Source of the DNA: Bacteroidetes bacterium QH_7_62_13
GTDB taxonomy: Bacteria > Bacteroidota > Rhodothermia > Rhodothermales > Salinibacteraceae
Assembly: GCA_003023365.1 (NCBI GenBank)
Contig: PXTG01000097.1
Span: 1-34,591, forward strand
Direction of reading: 5' to 3'
Length of the DNA stretch: 34,591 bases
Shown: in pieces, positions 23,282 through 30,717 of the stretch
How the letters are laid out: each line of letters opens with the position of its first letter
Position numbering within the stretch: the first letter of the stretch is position 1
Notes under the pieces: model-generated
Databases searched by the model: none
The model's input: only the letters and a program-made list of their open reading frames with translations
Told to the model about the DNA's origin: nothing
Made by a program: the position numbers and the translations under genes

Positions 23282-24220
23282 TCAGTCTGTCTCTTCGGGC
23301 AACCAGGCAGAAAGATCTCGGTCAATCAGTTCCTCAAGATGCCGGACGTGGGGCGCGTAGCGACGCCGGAGCTGTCGTTCGAGTTTCGGATTGAGTGAAG
23401 AACGACTCCCATCACCTCCCCGGGCCGACCGCCGCACGATCTGCTCAATCCACAGCCGGAGCGCCTCCGGGGTCCACCGCCGGGCAAGAGGAGGCAACCA
23501 GGACGGAAGAACAGAAAGGACTATGCCCAAGATCCGGCTCGCTTGCTCGTCGGTGCGGTTGAGCCGGGCGGAAGTGTCGATGGGTTCTTTCGGATCCACC
23601 CCCAAGAACTGGAAAACGGAGTAGAGAACATGGTGCGGGTGTTCCCGCAAGTTCTCGGAGAGCATAATGAAGAACCGTTCCCGGGGAAAGAACTCAAGCC
23701 ACCTCGACAGCGTCTGTGCGTAGAGCCCGTCCTGAAAGTACGACTTCCATTCGTGCCGCTTCCGCTCCGGGCGAGCGTCCTCCGCCTCCAGGGCCTCCTC
23801 GAATGAGAGCGGTTCGGTACCCTGCGAGACCTTATGCAGGTAGTGCGAGTAGGCGCGCCGAACCGGATCCCGAAGTATGAGGAGGAACTGGGGAGAGGAG
23901 GTCCCGTACACCCGGCGCATCCGACTCGGGACGAGATCGGGGGCTCGGAAGTACAGGGGCGTGGCTTCCCCGCTTACCCGACCGTCCGCACCGCGAAAGT
24001 ATTCAAGATACCACTCCAATCCGGATTCAAAATTCTCTTTGGGCGCGTTGAAGAAATCCAACTCCTTCACCTCCGGGAGGTGGAGCGCGGAATGCTGGCG
24101 GAGATAGTGATGGAGCGAGGTGGTTCCACTTTTCGCGGCCCCGAGTACAAAAAAATCGGGGAGATCCGTCGACGTGAGTGCTTGACCAGAGTGCGCCGAC
24201 CGCCGGGAAACTGAAAGCAT
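23282..24220 (-). CDS. Sulfotransferase domain protein
   Basis: The 312-residue protein is a PAPS-dependent sulfotransferase of the heparan/carbohydrate type (Sulfotransfer_1-like). The 5'-phosphosulfate loop is GAAKSGTTSLHHYL at about residues 27-40 and the 3'-phosphate motif is LRDPVRRAYSHY at 115-126. Between them are KELDFF and the GEATPLYF strand; later come FFIMLSENL and VFQFLGV, all usual family blocks. It would move sulfate from PAPS to a hydroxyl or amine of a glycan or small molecule in the cytoplasm. No PAPS synthesis genes are in the window. It is followed by the metallophosphoesterase on the same strand and preceded by the DAHP synthase gene after 231 bases (24221-24451, no gene seen). 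Such genes are often part of capsule or exopolysaccharide clusters, not visible here. Confidence 0.9.
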   Translation of the reverse strand: MLSVSRRSAHSGQALTSTDLPDFFVLGAAKSGTTSLHHYLRQHSALHLPEVKELDFFNAPKENFESGLEWYLEYFRGADGRVSGEATPLYFRAPDLVPSRMRRVYGTSSPQFLLILRDPVRRAYSHYLHKVSQGTEPLSFEEALEAEDARPERKRHEWKSYFQDGLYAQTLSRWLEFFPRERFFIMLSENLREHPHHVLYSVFQFLGVDPKEPIDTSARLNRTDEQASRILGIVLSVLPSWLPPLARRWTPEALRLWIEQIVRRSARGGDGSRSSLNPKLERQLRRRYAPHVRHLEELIDRDLSAWLPEETD

Positions 24221-24451
24221 CGATTTTGAATGGTCAGTTCTCTGTTCCTAGGCGTATCCCCGAGTCGATGAGATGGGCGACGGTCTTGGAGACGACAACC
24301 CTTGCCTCCGCCGTGAACATCGTTCCGGGAGGGGACGGGCGAAGACGCGGACCGTCTCCAACCATGACCTGAACCAACGTTCGTCACTCCCCCTCGAACG
24401 GGCGGCTAAGAACATCTTCGGTACCGGAGGCCTGCGCCCCAGCTCGTCGGG

Positions 24452-25810
24452 CTACCCGGCGAGTTGGCGGTACTTGCGCACGATACTAAACGCCATCTCT
24501 AGGGACTGCTCGTAGTTGAGGCGCGGGTCGACGTGCGACTCGTAGGCCTTGCCGAGGTCCGCCTCGCTGAGGCCGCGCGCCCCGCCAATGCATTCCGTGA
24601 CGTTCTCGCCGGTGAGCTCGAAGTGCACACCGCCGAGGTGGGAATTCTCCGCCGCGTGTACGTCGAAGGCCTGCTCGAGCTCCCCAAGGATGTCGTCGAA
24701 GTGACGCGTCTTCGTGCCATCCTCCGTTTTCTTGGTGTTGCCGTGCATCGGATCGCTGATCCAGAGGACCGTGTGGCCGATGTCCTGTACGGCTCGGACG
24801 AGCTGAGGCAACTGATCCCCAACTTTGTCGACCCCAAGGCGGGAGATGAGGGTGAGTTTGCCCGGCTCGTCGTCGGGATCGAGGGTGCGCACCAGTGTTT
24901 TGAGCCGGGACGGCGTCATGTCGGGCCCCACCTTGAGGCCCACAGGATTCTGGAGGCCGCGCGCGTACTCGACGTGGGCCTTGTCCGGCTGATTGGTGCG
25001 CTTGCCCACCCAGGGCAGGTGCGTACCCAGGTTGTAGATGCCCTCTTTGTGGGGGACGGACCGTGAGAGCGCCTCCTCGTAGGGCAGCAGTAGGGCTTCG
25101 TGGCTGGTGTAGAACGACACCCCTTCAAGGGAGTCGAGCTTCTTGTTCGTCACCGTCTCCAAAAAACCGAGGGTGTCCTCGATGGCGTCGACGATGGCGT
25201 GGTACTCCTCGGCCAGCGGCGAGTGCTGCATGAAGTCGAGGTCCCAGTACTCTGGGTGCCGGAGGTCGGCGAAGCCCCCCTCGGCCAGGGCACGCACCAG
25301 GTTCAGGGTCAGCGACGAGCTCGCGTACGCTTCCCCGAGCCGGTTGGGGTCCGGACGACGGGTCTCGGCGGAGAATTCGGCGCCGTTGATGATATCGCCC
25401 CGGTAACTGGGCAGAGTCGTGCCGTCCCGCGTCTCGGTGTCCGACGAGCGCGGTTTGGCGTACTGCCCGGCGAAGCGCCCGACCCGTACAATTCGCGTGT
25501 TGAGGCCATACGTGAGCACGAGGCTCATCTGCATCAGAATCTTGAGCCGGCTCGTGATGACCTCCGCCCGGCAGTCGGCGAACGACTCGGCACACTCTCC
25601 GCCCTGCAACAGGAAGCGCTCGCCGCGAGCGGCACGGCCAAGCTCCTCCTTGAGGTTTTCCACCTCCCAGGAGGTCACGAGGGGCGGCAACCCGGACACA
25701 TAGTCGAGGGCCTCCTCCAACTCCTCTTCGTCGGGGTACGTGGGCTGCTGGAGGGCCTCCGTGGCCCGCCACGAGTGCGGGGACCAGTCCGTCGTCGTTG
25801 CCTGCGCCAT
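24452..25810 (-). CDS. Class II 3-deoxy-D-arabino-heptulosonate 7-phosphate synthase
   Basis: The enzyme condenses phosphoenolpyruvate and erythrose 4-phosphate, the first step of the shikimate pathway to aromatic amino acids. The 452-residue protein matches the plant-like class II family by its N-terminal DWSPHSWR, the metal Cys73 in LQGGECAESF, the PEP-binding YAKPRSSD, RGDIINGAEF, SHEALLLPYEEAL, GLKVGPDM, ISDPMHGNT and HFELTGENVTECIGG. These supply the metal-binding His, Glu and Asp and the substrate Arg/Lys residues. The start is the ATG at 25810. No other shikimate gene is nearby and no leader peptide or aptamer was recognised, so regulation is not visible. It is divergent from the response regulator at 26022. 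Confidence 0.96.
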   Translation of the reverse strand: MAQATTTDWSPHSWRATEALQQPTYPDEEELEEALDYVSGLPPLVTSWEVENLKEELGRAARGERFLLQGGECAESFADCRAEVITSRLKILMQMSLVLTYGLNTRIVRVGRFAGQYAKPRSSDTETRDGTTLPSYRGDIINGAEFSAETRRPDPNRLGEAYASSSLTLNLVRALAEGGFADLRHPEYWDLDFMQHSPLAEEYHAIVDAIEDTLGFLETVTNKKLDSLEGVSFYTSHEALLLPYEEALSRSVPHKEGIYNLGTHLPWVGKRTNQPDKAHVEYARGLQNPVGLKVGPDMTPSRLKTLVRTLDPDDEPGKLTLISRLGVDKVGDQLPQLVRAVQDIGHTVLWISDPMHGNTKKTEDGTKTRHFDDILGELEQAFDVHAAENSHLGGVHFELTGENVTECIGGARGLSEADLGKAYESHVDPRLNYEQSLEMAFSIVRKYRQLAG

Positions 25811-26021
25811 GGCGCGTCATCGATACTAGTCGGGATGAGGTAGAACTATGCGGTCTACGAGCGGGCCTCCCACACGTTTCGGGGGCGAACTCCCCGTGAC
25901 CGGCCTCGGTACAGGGACCGTTCTCCCTCACGGAAAATACAACCGGTCTTGGTCCCGTAACGTCTCCCCTTCAAGACCAACACTAAAGAGCCTCTTCTCC
26001 TCCAACGGATCTTCCTCCCTC

Positions 26022-26762
26022 GTGACGACGACTTCCGAGAAGCACATTCTCCTGGTCGAGGACGACGACGATATCGCCGATCTGCTGGAGCTTCACCTCA
26101 CCGACGATGGATACAGTGTCGACGTGGTCGACGATGGCGATGAGGGTCTGGAGAAGGCCCTGGGATGCAGTTACGACCTCATCATCCTCGATATCATGCT
26201 TCCGGGCACCGACGGGTTCGACATCTGCCGGCGCCTGCGACAGGAGCAGTGTCACGCTCCCATCCTCATGGTAACTGCGAAGACCGAAGAAGTGGACAAG
26301 GTTTTGGGACTGGAGCTGGGGGCCGACGACTACATTACGAAGCCGTTTAGCATTCGCGAGGTGATGGCCCGCGTGAAGGCGATGTTTCGGCGGGTCGAGG
26401 TGGACCAGGAGGCTCAGTCTCCATCCGAGGACGACGCTCCCATTCAGCACGACGGCCTCCGCATCGAACCGGCGAAGCGCAAGGTTCTCGCCGATGGGGA
26501 CACCGTCGACCTGACCAGCAAGGAGTACGACCTGCTTCTCCTATTTGCCCGGAATCCCGGTCGGGCCTATAGCCGCCAGGAGCTGCTCGACGAGGTGTGG
26601 GGCTACCAGTACGAAGGCTACAGTCATACGGTCAACACCCACATCAATCGGCTGCGCAATAAAATCGAACCGGATCCGTCCTCCCCCCGCTACGTGAAGA
26701 CGGTCTGGGGCGTCGGCTACCGGTTCGCCGAACGGGAGGAATTGGAGGCAAGTGATGCGTGA
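26022..26762 (+). CDS. OmpR/PhoB family response regulator, partner of the adjacent kinase
   Basis: The 246-residue regulator has a receiver domain (about 7-120) with the acidic cluster EDDDD at 13-17, phospho-acceptor Asp57 in IILDIMLP and Lys107 in YITKPF, then a winged helix (about 140-238) with LTSKEYDLLLLFARNPGRAY, LLDEVWGY and VWGVGYRF. The frame is open to 25848, but no receiver-like sequence or ATG occurs between; the GTG at 26022 directly before TTTSEKHILLVEDD is the best start. The kinase gene follows after 121 bases that contain a long inverted repeat, so regulator and kinase are likely one transcription unit. It is divergent from the DAHP synthase gene, with about 210 bases between the two starts. 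Confidence 0.93.
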   Translation: MTTTSEKHILLVEDDDDIADLLELHLTDDGYSVDVVDDGDEGLEKALGCSYDLIILDIMLPGTDGFDICRRLRQEQCHAPILMVTAKTEEVDKVLGLELGADDYITKPFSIREVMARVKAMFRRVEVDQEAQSPSEDDAPIQHDGLRIEPAKRKVLADGDTVDLTSKEYDLLLLFARNPGRAYSRQELLDEVWGYQYEGYSHTVNTHINRLRNKIEPDPSSPRYVKTVWGVGYRFAEREELEASDA

Positions 26763-26764
26763 TG

Positions 26765-26824
26765 CGTATTTCGTATTGCGTATCTGGTAGGAGAGCAAAT
26801 ACGCACTACGCGATACGAAATATG
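26765..26824. repeat. Long inverted repeat between response regulator and kinase
   Basis: The left arm (26765-26782, CGTATTTCGTATTGCGTA) pairs with the right arm (26807-26824, TACGCGATACGAAATATG) at 16 of 18 positions, with a 24-base loop that itself contains a further TACGCA word. The repeated TACG/CGTA words and low GC content set it apart from the coding DNA around it. It could fold into a strong hairpin in the message between the two genes, or be a small dispersed palindromic element. It begins three bases after the regulator stop. Confidence 0.75.
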
Positions 26825-26883
26825 AAGCGCGGCATCTGATCGACAAAGACTCCTCCTCCAAAAATTCGCCGACGCGCACCCAC

Positions 26884-28368
26884 ATGCTCAATAGCTTCTA
26901 CGCCAAGCTGTCGGCCCTCTTCCTCGTACTCATTCTGGGGCTGGGGGTCGTACTCATCGTTCTCGGGGGACGGACGGCCCAGCGCTACGCCGATGAGGTG
27001 GAGCAGAAGCTCAACCGCACCCTCGCGCAGGAGATGGTGCCTCGATTCGAGCCGCTGCTGGAGGACCGCATCGATAAGGCCGCCATTCGGTCAAAAATCG
27101 AGGACATGACCGGCATCAACCGGCGGATCGAGATCTACCTGCTCGACCGGGAGGGTCGGCTCAAGGCGTCCTTTGCTCCGGACTCGGCGGTGATCGAGCA
27201 GAAGCGGGTGGACATGGCCCCAATTCGGCAGTTCATGGCAGGGGCTACGCTTCCCATTCTCGGGGACGACCCTCGCCGCGACGGCGCCCAGAAGCCCTTT
27301 TCGGTCGCCCATATCGAAATTATGGGCCAGGAGGGATGCTACCTCTACGTCATCCTCCGCAGCGAACAGTACGCCTCCGCGGCGGGGATGATCGGGGATA
27401 GCTACATTATTCGGGGCGCCCTCACGGGACTGGGCCTCATCCTGCTCGTGGTGACCGGGGTGGGGCTCCTGCTCTTCCGACGCCTGACCCAGCGCCTCCG
27501 ACACATGCAGGACGTGGTCGGCACCTTCGAGCAGGGCCACTTCGACGTGCGTGTCGACGAAGGATCCAACGACGAGATCGGCCAGCTTGCCGCCTGCTTC
27601 AACCGGATGGCGGACACGCTCAACGAGACGATGGAGGAGCTTCGCCAGGCCGATCGCATGCGTCGCGAGCTCGTGGCGAACGTCTCGCACGACCTGCGCA
27701 GCCCCCTCGCGTCCATCCAGGGCTACCTTGAAACCGTGCACATGAAGGACGGGGCCCTCGATCCCAGCGACCGCCAGCGCTACGTCAAGACCGCCCTCCG
27801 CAACGCCCAGCGCCTGAGTGACCTCGTCGGGGAGCTCTTCGAATTGTCGAAGCTGGAGACGAAGCAGGTCGAGCCCAACATCGAGCCGTTTTCGATCGCG
27901 GAGCTCGTGCAGGACGTCGTGATGCAGTATCAGCCCCAGGCAGAAGACCAGACGATTGACCTACGGGCCGACCTGCCGGCGGAACCGACCCGTGTCGAAG
28001 CCGACATCGGTCTCGTCGAGCGGGCCCTCTCCAACCTCATCGACAACGCCATCCACTACACGCCGGAGGACGGGCGGGTACAAGTGCGGGTCGACAAGCA
28101 CGACCGTAACGTGAGCGTGTCGGTTTCGGACACCGGTCCCGGCATCCCGGACGACGCCCTTCCCCACATCTTTGAGCGGTCCTACCGCGTCGACAAGAGC
28201 CGGGACCGAGACAAGGGCGGCGCCGGACTGGGGCTCGCCATCGCCAAGACCATCTTGGAGCTTCACGACAGCACCCTGGAGGTTGAGAGTACGGTGGGCG
28301 AAGGAACGATCTTTCGCTTTCGCCTGCCGGTGGAGCTCCCCGGCCCTCAGCCGGCACAGCGTCCCTAA
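26884..28368 (+). CDS. Sensor histidine kinase with HAMP domain
   Basis: The 494-residue membrane kinase has a first transmembrane segment at about 9-28, a periplasmic sensor of roughly 145 residues, and a second membrane segment at about 177-198. HAMP follows (199-252, LTQRLRHMQDVVGTFEQGHF), then HisKA with phospho-accepting His269 in NVSHDLRSPL, and a HATPase_c domain with the N box NLIDNAIHYT, G1 box SDTGPGIP, F box ERSYRVD and G2 box GGAGLGLAI. The sensor domain shows a dimer-type fold pattern (IEIYLLDREGRLKASF), similar to dCache/PhoQ-like sensors, but no ligand can be named. It should phosphorylate the regulator encoded just upstream. The ATG at 26884 starts right before the first membrane segment. 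Confidence 0.95.
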   Translation: MLNSFYAKLSALFLVLILGLGVVLIVLGGRTAQRYADEVEQKLNRTLAQEMVPRFEPLLEDRIDKAAIRSKIEDMTGINRRIEIYLLDREGRLKASFAPDSAVIEQKRVDMAPIRQFMAGATLPILGDDPRRDGAQKPFSVAHIEIMGQEGCYLYVILRSEQYASAAGMIGDSYIIRGALTGLGLILLVVTGVGLLLFRRLTQRLRHMQDVVGTFEQGHFDVRVDEGSNDEIGQLAACFNRMADTLNETMEELRQADRMRRELVANVSHDLRSPLASIQGYLETVHMKDGALDPSDRQRYVKTALRNAQRLSDLVGELFELSKLETKQVEPNIEPFSIAELVQDVVMQYQPQAEDQTIDLRADLPAEPTRVEADIGLVERALSNLIDNAIHYTPEDGRVQVRVDKHDRNVSVSVSDTGPGIPDDALPHIFERSYRVDKSRDRDKGGAGLGLAIAKTILELHDSTLEVESTVGEGTIFRFRLPVELPGPQPAQRP

Positions 28369-28407
28369 TGCGGATGCAAGAAGTCTCCTGTGCGTCGCAA
28401 AGAGCTC

Positions 28408-28531
28408 GTCATTCTGAGAGAGTCCGATAGGCGATCGAAGAATCTCTCCGAATCCGGCGTTTCTGCTTCATTCGGGAGATCGTTCGACGCTGGAAATCTG
28501 GGATTGCCCACGTCGCTCCGCGCAAGATGAC
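28408..28531. repeat. Dispersed repeat of the GTCATTCTGAG...GATGAC type
   Basis: The element starts GTCATTCTGAGAG and ends CGCAAGATGAC, so the outer ends are roughly inverted. It has inner arms CGAAGAATCTCTCCGAA (28436-28452) and TTCGGGAGATCGTTCG (28470-28485), which pair at most positions. From memory, this layout (CATTCTGAG...GAAGAATCT...GGAGAT...TTCG...GATGAC) is a well-known noncoding dispersed repeat in several bacterial phyla. It lies in the 381-base interval 28369-28749 between the kinase and the PKD lipoprotein genes, where I see no gene. The remaining 28532-28749 ends in a pyrimidine-rich stretch (CTACTCTTTCTTTCAC) that probably contains the lipoprotein promoter. Confidence 0.65.
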
Positions 28532-28749
28532 TCCACTGCCAAAGGGATTGCTTGAAGCTGCACCAAGCGCAAGCGTGAGAGAATTGTTAGGCTTTGTGAC
28601 GGGATCGTTAGAGAGCGTGTGGCTTCCGTGAGGAAATTTCCCCGAACCTCGAAGACGTTGAGGAACAACCGAAGGCAGAAGCGGCGTTGCGTAGATCTGA
28701 CGTCACGCACCTTGTGCTACTCTTTCTTTCACAACCTCTTATATGCGGT

Positions 28750-30549
28750 ATGACTCTTCGCTTCCGTTCCCTTTTCGCTGTTTTCTGCATGGCCGCCGTT
28801 GGTCTCTTCTTGGTAGGCTGTGACAGCGGCGGCGATGGTGGCAACGATCCGCCCTCAGCTGACTTCGACGTTTCCGTCAACGAATACACTGCCGACTTTA
28901 CCAGCAGTAGCAGTGACGATGGCGAGATCGTGTCGTCCGAGTGGGAATTCGGCGACGGAGAAACGTCCACCGAAGAAAACCCGACTCACACCTACGCCGA
29001 GAACGACACGTACCAGGTCACGCTAACCGTAACGGACGACGAGGGCGCGACCGACTCGAAGACGATGGACGTGTCCACCGCCCTCACGACCTTCGAGATC
29101 TCGATCGAGAACGTCTCTCCGCCCGCCCCGATCTTGAAGAGCGGCGTCTTCGCGGCTGACGATGAAGCCGGAACCACGTCGGACGGAAGCAACCCGCTGA
29201 CGCCGGGCGAGGCCTACGAATTTAGCTTCACCGCGGCCCCGAACGAAATTCCGGGCTCCGGCATGCAGTTTTCGATGGCGACGATGTTCGTCCAGTCGAA
29301 CGACATCTTCTACGCCTTCCAGCCGGGCGGCATCTCGCTGTTCGACGACAGCGGGAATCCGGTGGGCATGAACGGGGCAGAAAACGTGACCGATCAGGTT
29401 GCCATGTGGGACGCCGGCACGGAACAAGACCAGGAACCCGGCACTGGCGACAACCAGGCGCGCCGCCAGGACACGCTTGACCAGGGAGACGACGACGGAA
29501 ATGACCTCGTTCTGGTCGACAATTCCAACAGTGACGGACAGCCGACGGATGACGGTCAAGACTATCCTCGCGTGAGCGAAAGCATCCGGGTGGAGATCGA
29601 GAGCGCGGAAGCAAGCATGGGCGGATACGAATTTACGGTCCGCATCGAAAACGTGGGCGGCGCCACTCAGGTCAACGGTGCGCCGATGATCATCTCGCCC
29701 GGGACCTACGCCGTGCACTGGGACAATCTCCCGAACGGCGACGATCTCACCTATCCGCAATTCGCCCCCGGTGAAGCCGCAAACGAGACCGGGATCGAAC
29801 GCATCGCCGAGGACGGCCGACCGGCCGGTGCCGATTCTGAGAATGATCCCGTTGGGGAGGAAGTGCCTCCTGGGAACCATGCTGCGGTCCTCGCGAGCCT
29901 GACCGATGTGACCGTTCCGCTGTCACCGGGCGGGGCCGTCGTACACTCCGATCAGATTCAGCTCTTCAACACCGGAGAGAGCGCCTCGGCCGGCGTGGAG
30001 GGCATCGCCGAAGACGGGAACCCCACGGTCCTTGCGGGGAACATCAATGCGGACGAGAATGACGAGATCACGGACGCAACCGCCTTCGCTCGCCCCGACG
30101 GTGCCGACGAGAACGGGCCCCTTGCCCCGACGTCCCCTGACGCTGACAACAACAGCTACACGGTGGAGGTCGACGCCTCGCAAGGCGACCTGCTTTCGAT
30201 CGGGACGATGTACGTCCAGTCGAACGATAAATTTTACGCCTTCCAGCCCAGTGGTCTCTCGCTCTTTGAGGACGGGAATCCGATCAGCGGCGACCAGACG
30301 GGCGCGCTCCGCCTCTACGACGCCGGCACGGAGATCGACGAAGAGCCGGGTGTCGGCCTTAATCAGGCGCCCCGCCAGGACGAGTTTGGACTCGACGATC
30401 AGAATCAGCTCGCGGAAGAGGGGAACATCGTTCGCATCGAAGATACGGATGACGATGGGTCCCTCGACGACGATGGCTTTAACTACACGCCGCTCTTTGA
30501 TTCGGACGGCAACCCCGTCCTCATCAAGGTGACGGTGACGCCGCAGTAG
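28750..30549 (+). CDS. PKD domain and duplicated spondin_N-like lipoprotein
   Basis: The 599-residue protein has a lipoprotein signal (lipobox LVGC, Cys24) and a short Gly/Asp linker. A PKD domain follows at about 37-110 (WEFGDGETSTEENPTHTY), then spondin_N-like sequence. The first module (about 113-285) has ATMFVQSNDIFYAFQPGG and MWDAGTEQDQEPG. A second set (about 292-599) begins again with YEFTVRIENV, carries two copies of GEAA..GIERIAEDG-like sequence (341-358 and 409-425), and repeats GTMYVQSNDKFYAFQPSG and LYDAGTEIDEEPG. Spondin_N domains bind extracellular matrix in animals; bacterial copies are secreted and uncharacterised. Asp/Glu/Asn-rich loops could bind calcium. The ATG at 28750 gives the signal peptide. 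A terminator follows at once, so it is a single-gene unit and probably a surface-exposed adhesive or structural protein. Confidence 0.85.
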   Translation: MTLRFRSLFAVFCMAAVGLFLVGCDSGGDGGNDPPSADFDVSVNEYTADFTSSSSDDGEIVSSEWEFGDGETSTEENPTHTYAENDTYQVTLTVTDDEGATDSKTMDVSTALTTFEISIENVSPPAPILKSGVFAADDEAGTTSDGSNPLTPGEAYEFSFTAAPNEIPGSGMQFSMATMFVQSNDIFYAFQPGGISLFDDSGNPVGMNGAENVTDQVAMWDAGTEQDQEPGTGDNQARRQDTLDQGDDDGNDLVLVDNSNSDGQPTDDGQDYPRVSESIRVEIESAEASMGGYEFTVRIENVGGATQVNGAPMIISPGTYAVHWDNLPNGDDLTYPQFAPGEAANETGIERIAEDGRPAGADSENDPVGEEVPPGNHAAVLASLTDVTVPLSPGGAVVHSDQIQLFNTGESASAGVEGIAEDGNPTVLAGNINADENDEITDATAFARPDGADENGPLAPTSPDADNNSYTVEVDASQGDLLSIGTMYVQSNDKFYAFQPSGLSLFEDGNPISGDQTGALRLYDAGTEIDEEPGVGLNQAPRQDEFGLDDQNQLAEEGNIVRIEDTDDDGSLDDDGFNYTPLFDSDGNPVLIKVTVTPQ

Positions 30550-30581
30550 TGCTCATCCGTCCATTCTGGCGTATACGATCG

Positions 30582-30617
30582 ACCGCCCGGTGGCTCTTGG
30601 CCGCCGGGCGGTTTTGT
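30582..30617 (+). terminator. Rho-independent terminator of the PKD/spondin lipoprotein gene
   Basis: ACCGCCCGG (30582-30590) and CCGGGCGGT (30604-30612) form a perfect 9-base stem around a 13-base loop, and TTTT starts at the end of the stem. It lies 32 bases after the stop codon. It is the clearest intrinsic terminator in the window. Confidence 0.9.
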
Positions 30618-30717
30618 ATGTGCGGGGAAAAGAGGTCGGCTGCGGACGGCGCCGGCCCAGCGCAGAGTCGCAACGATGTGCCGGAAGCCGGACCTGAACG
30701 GGACCCGACGGCTCCAG

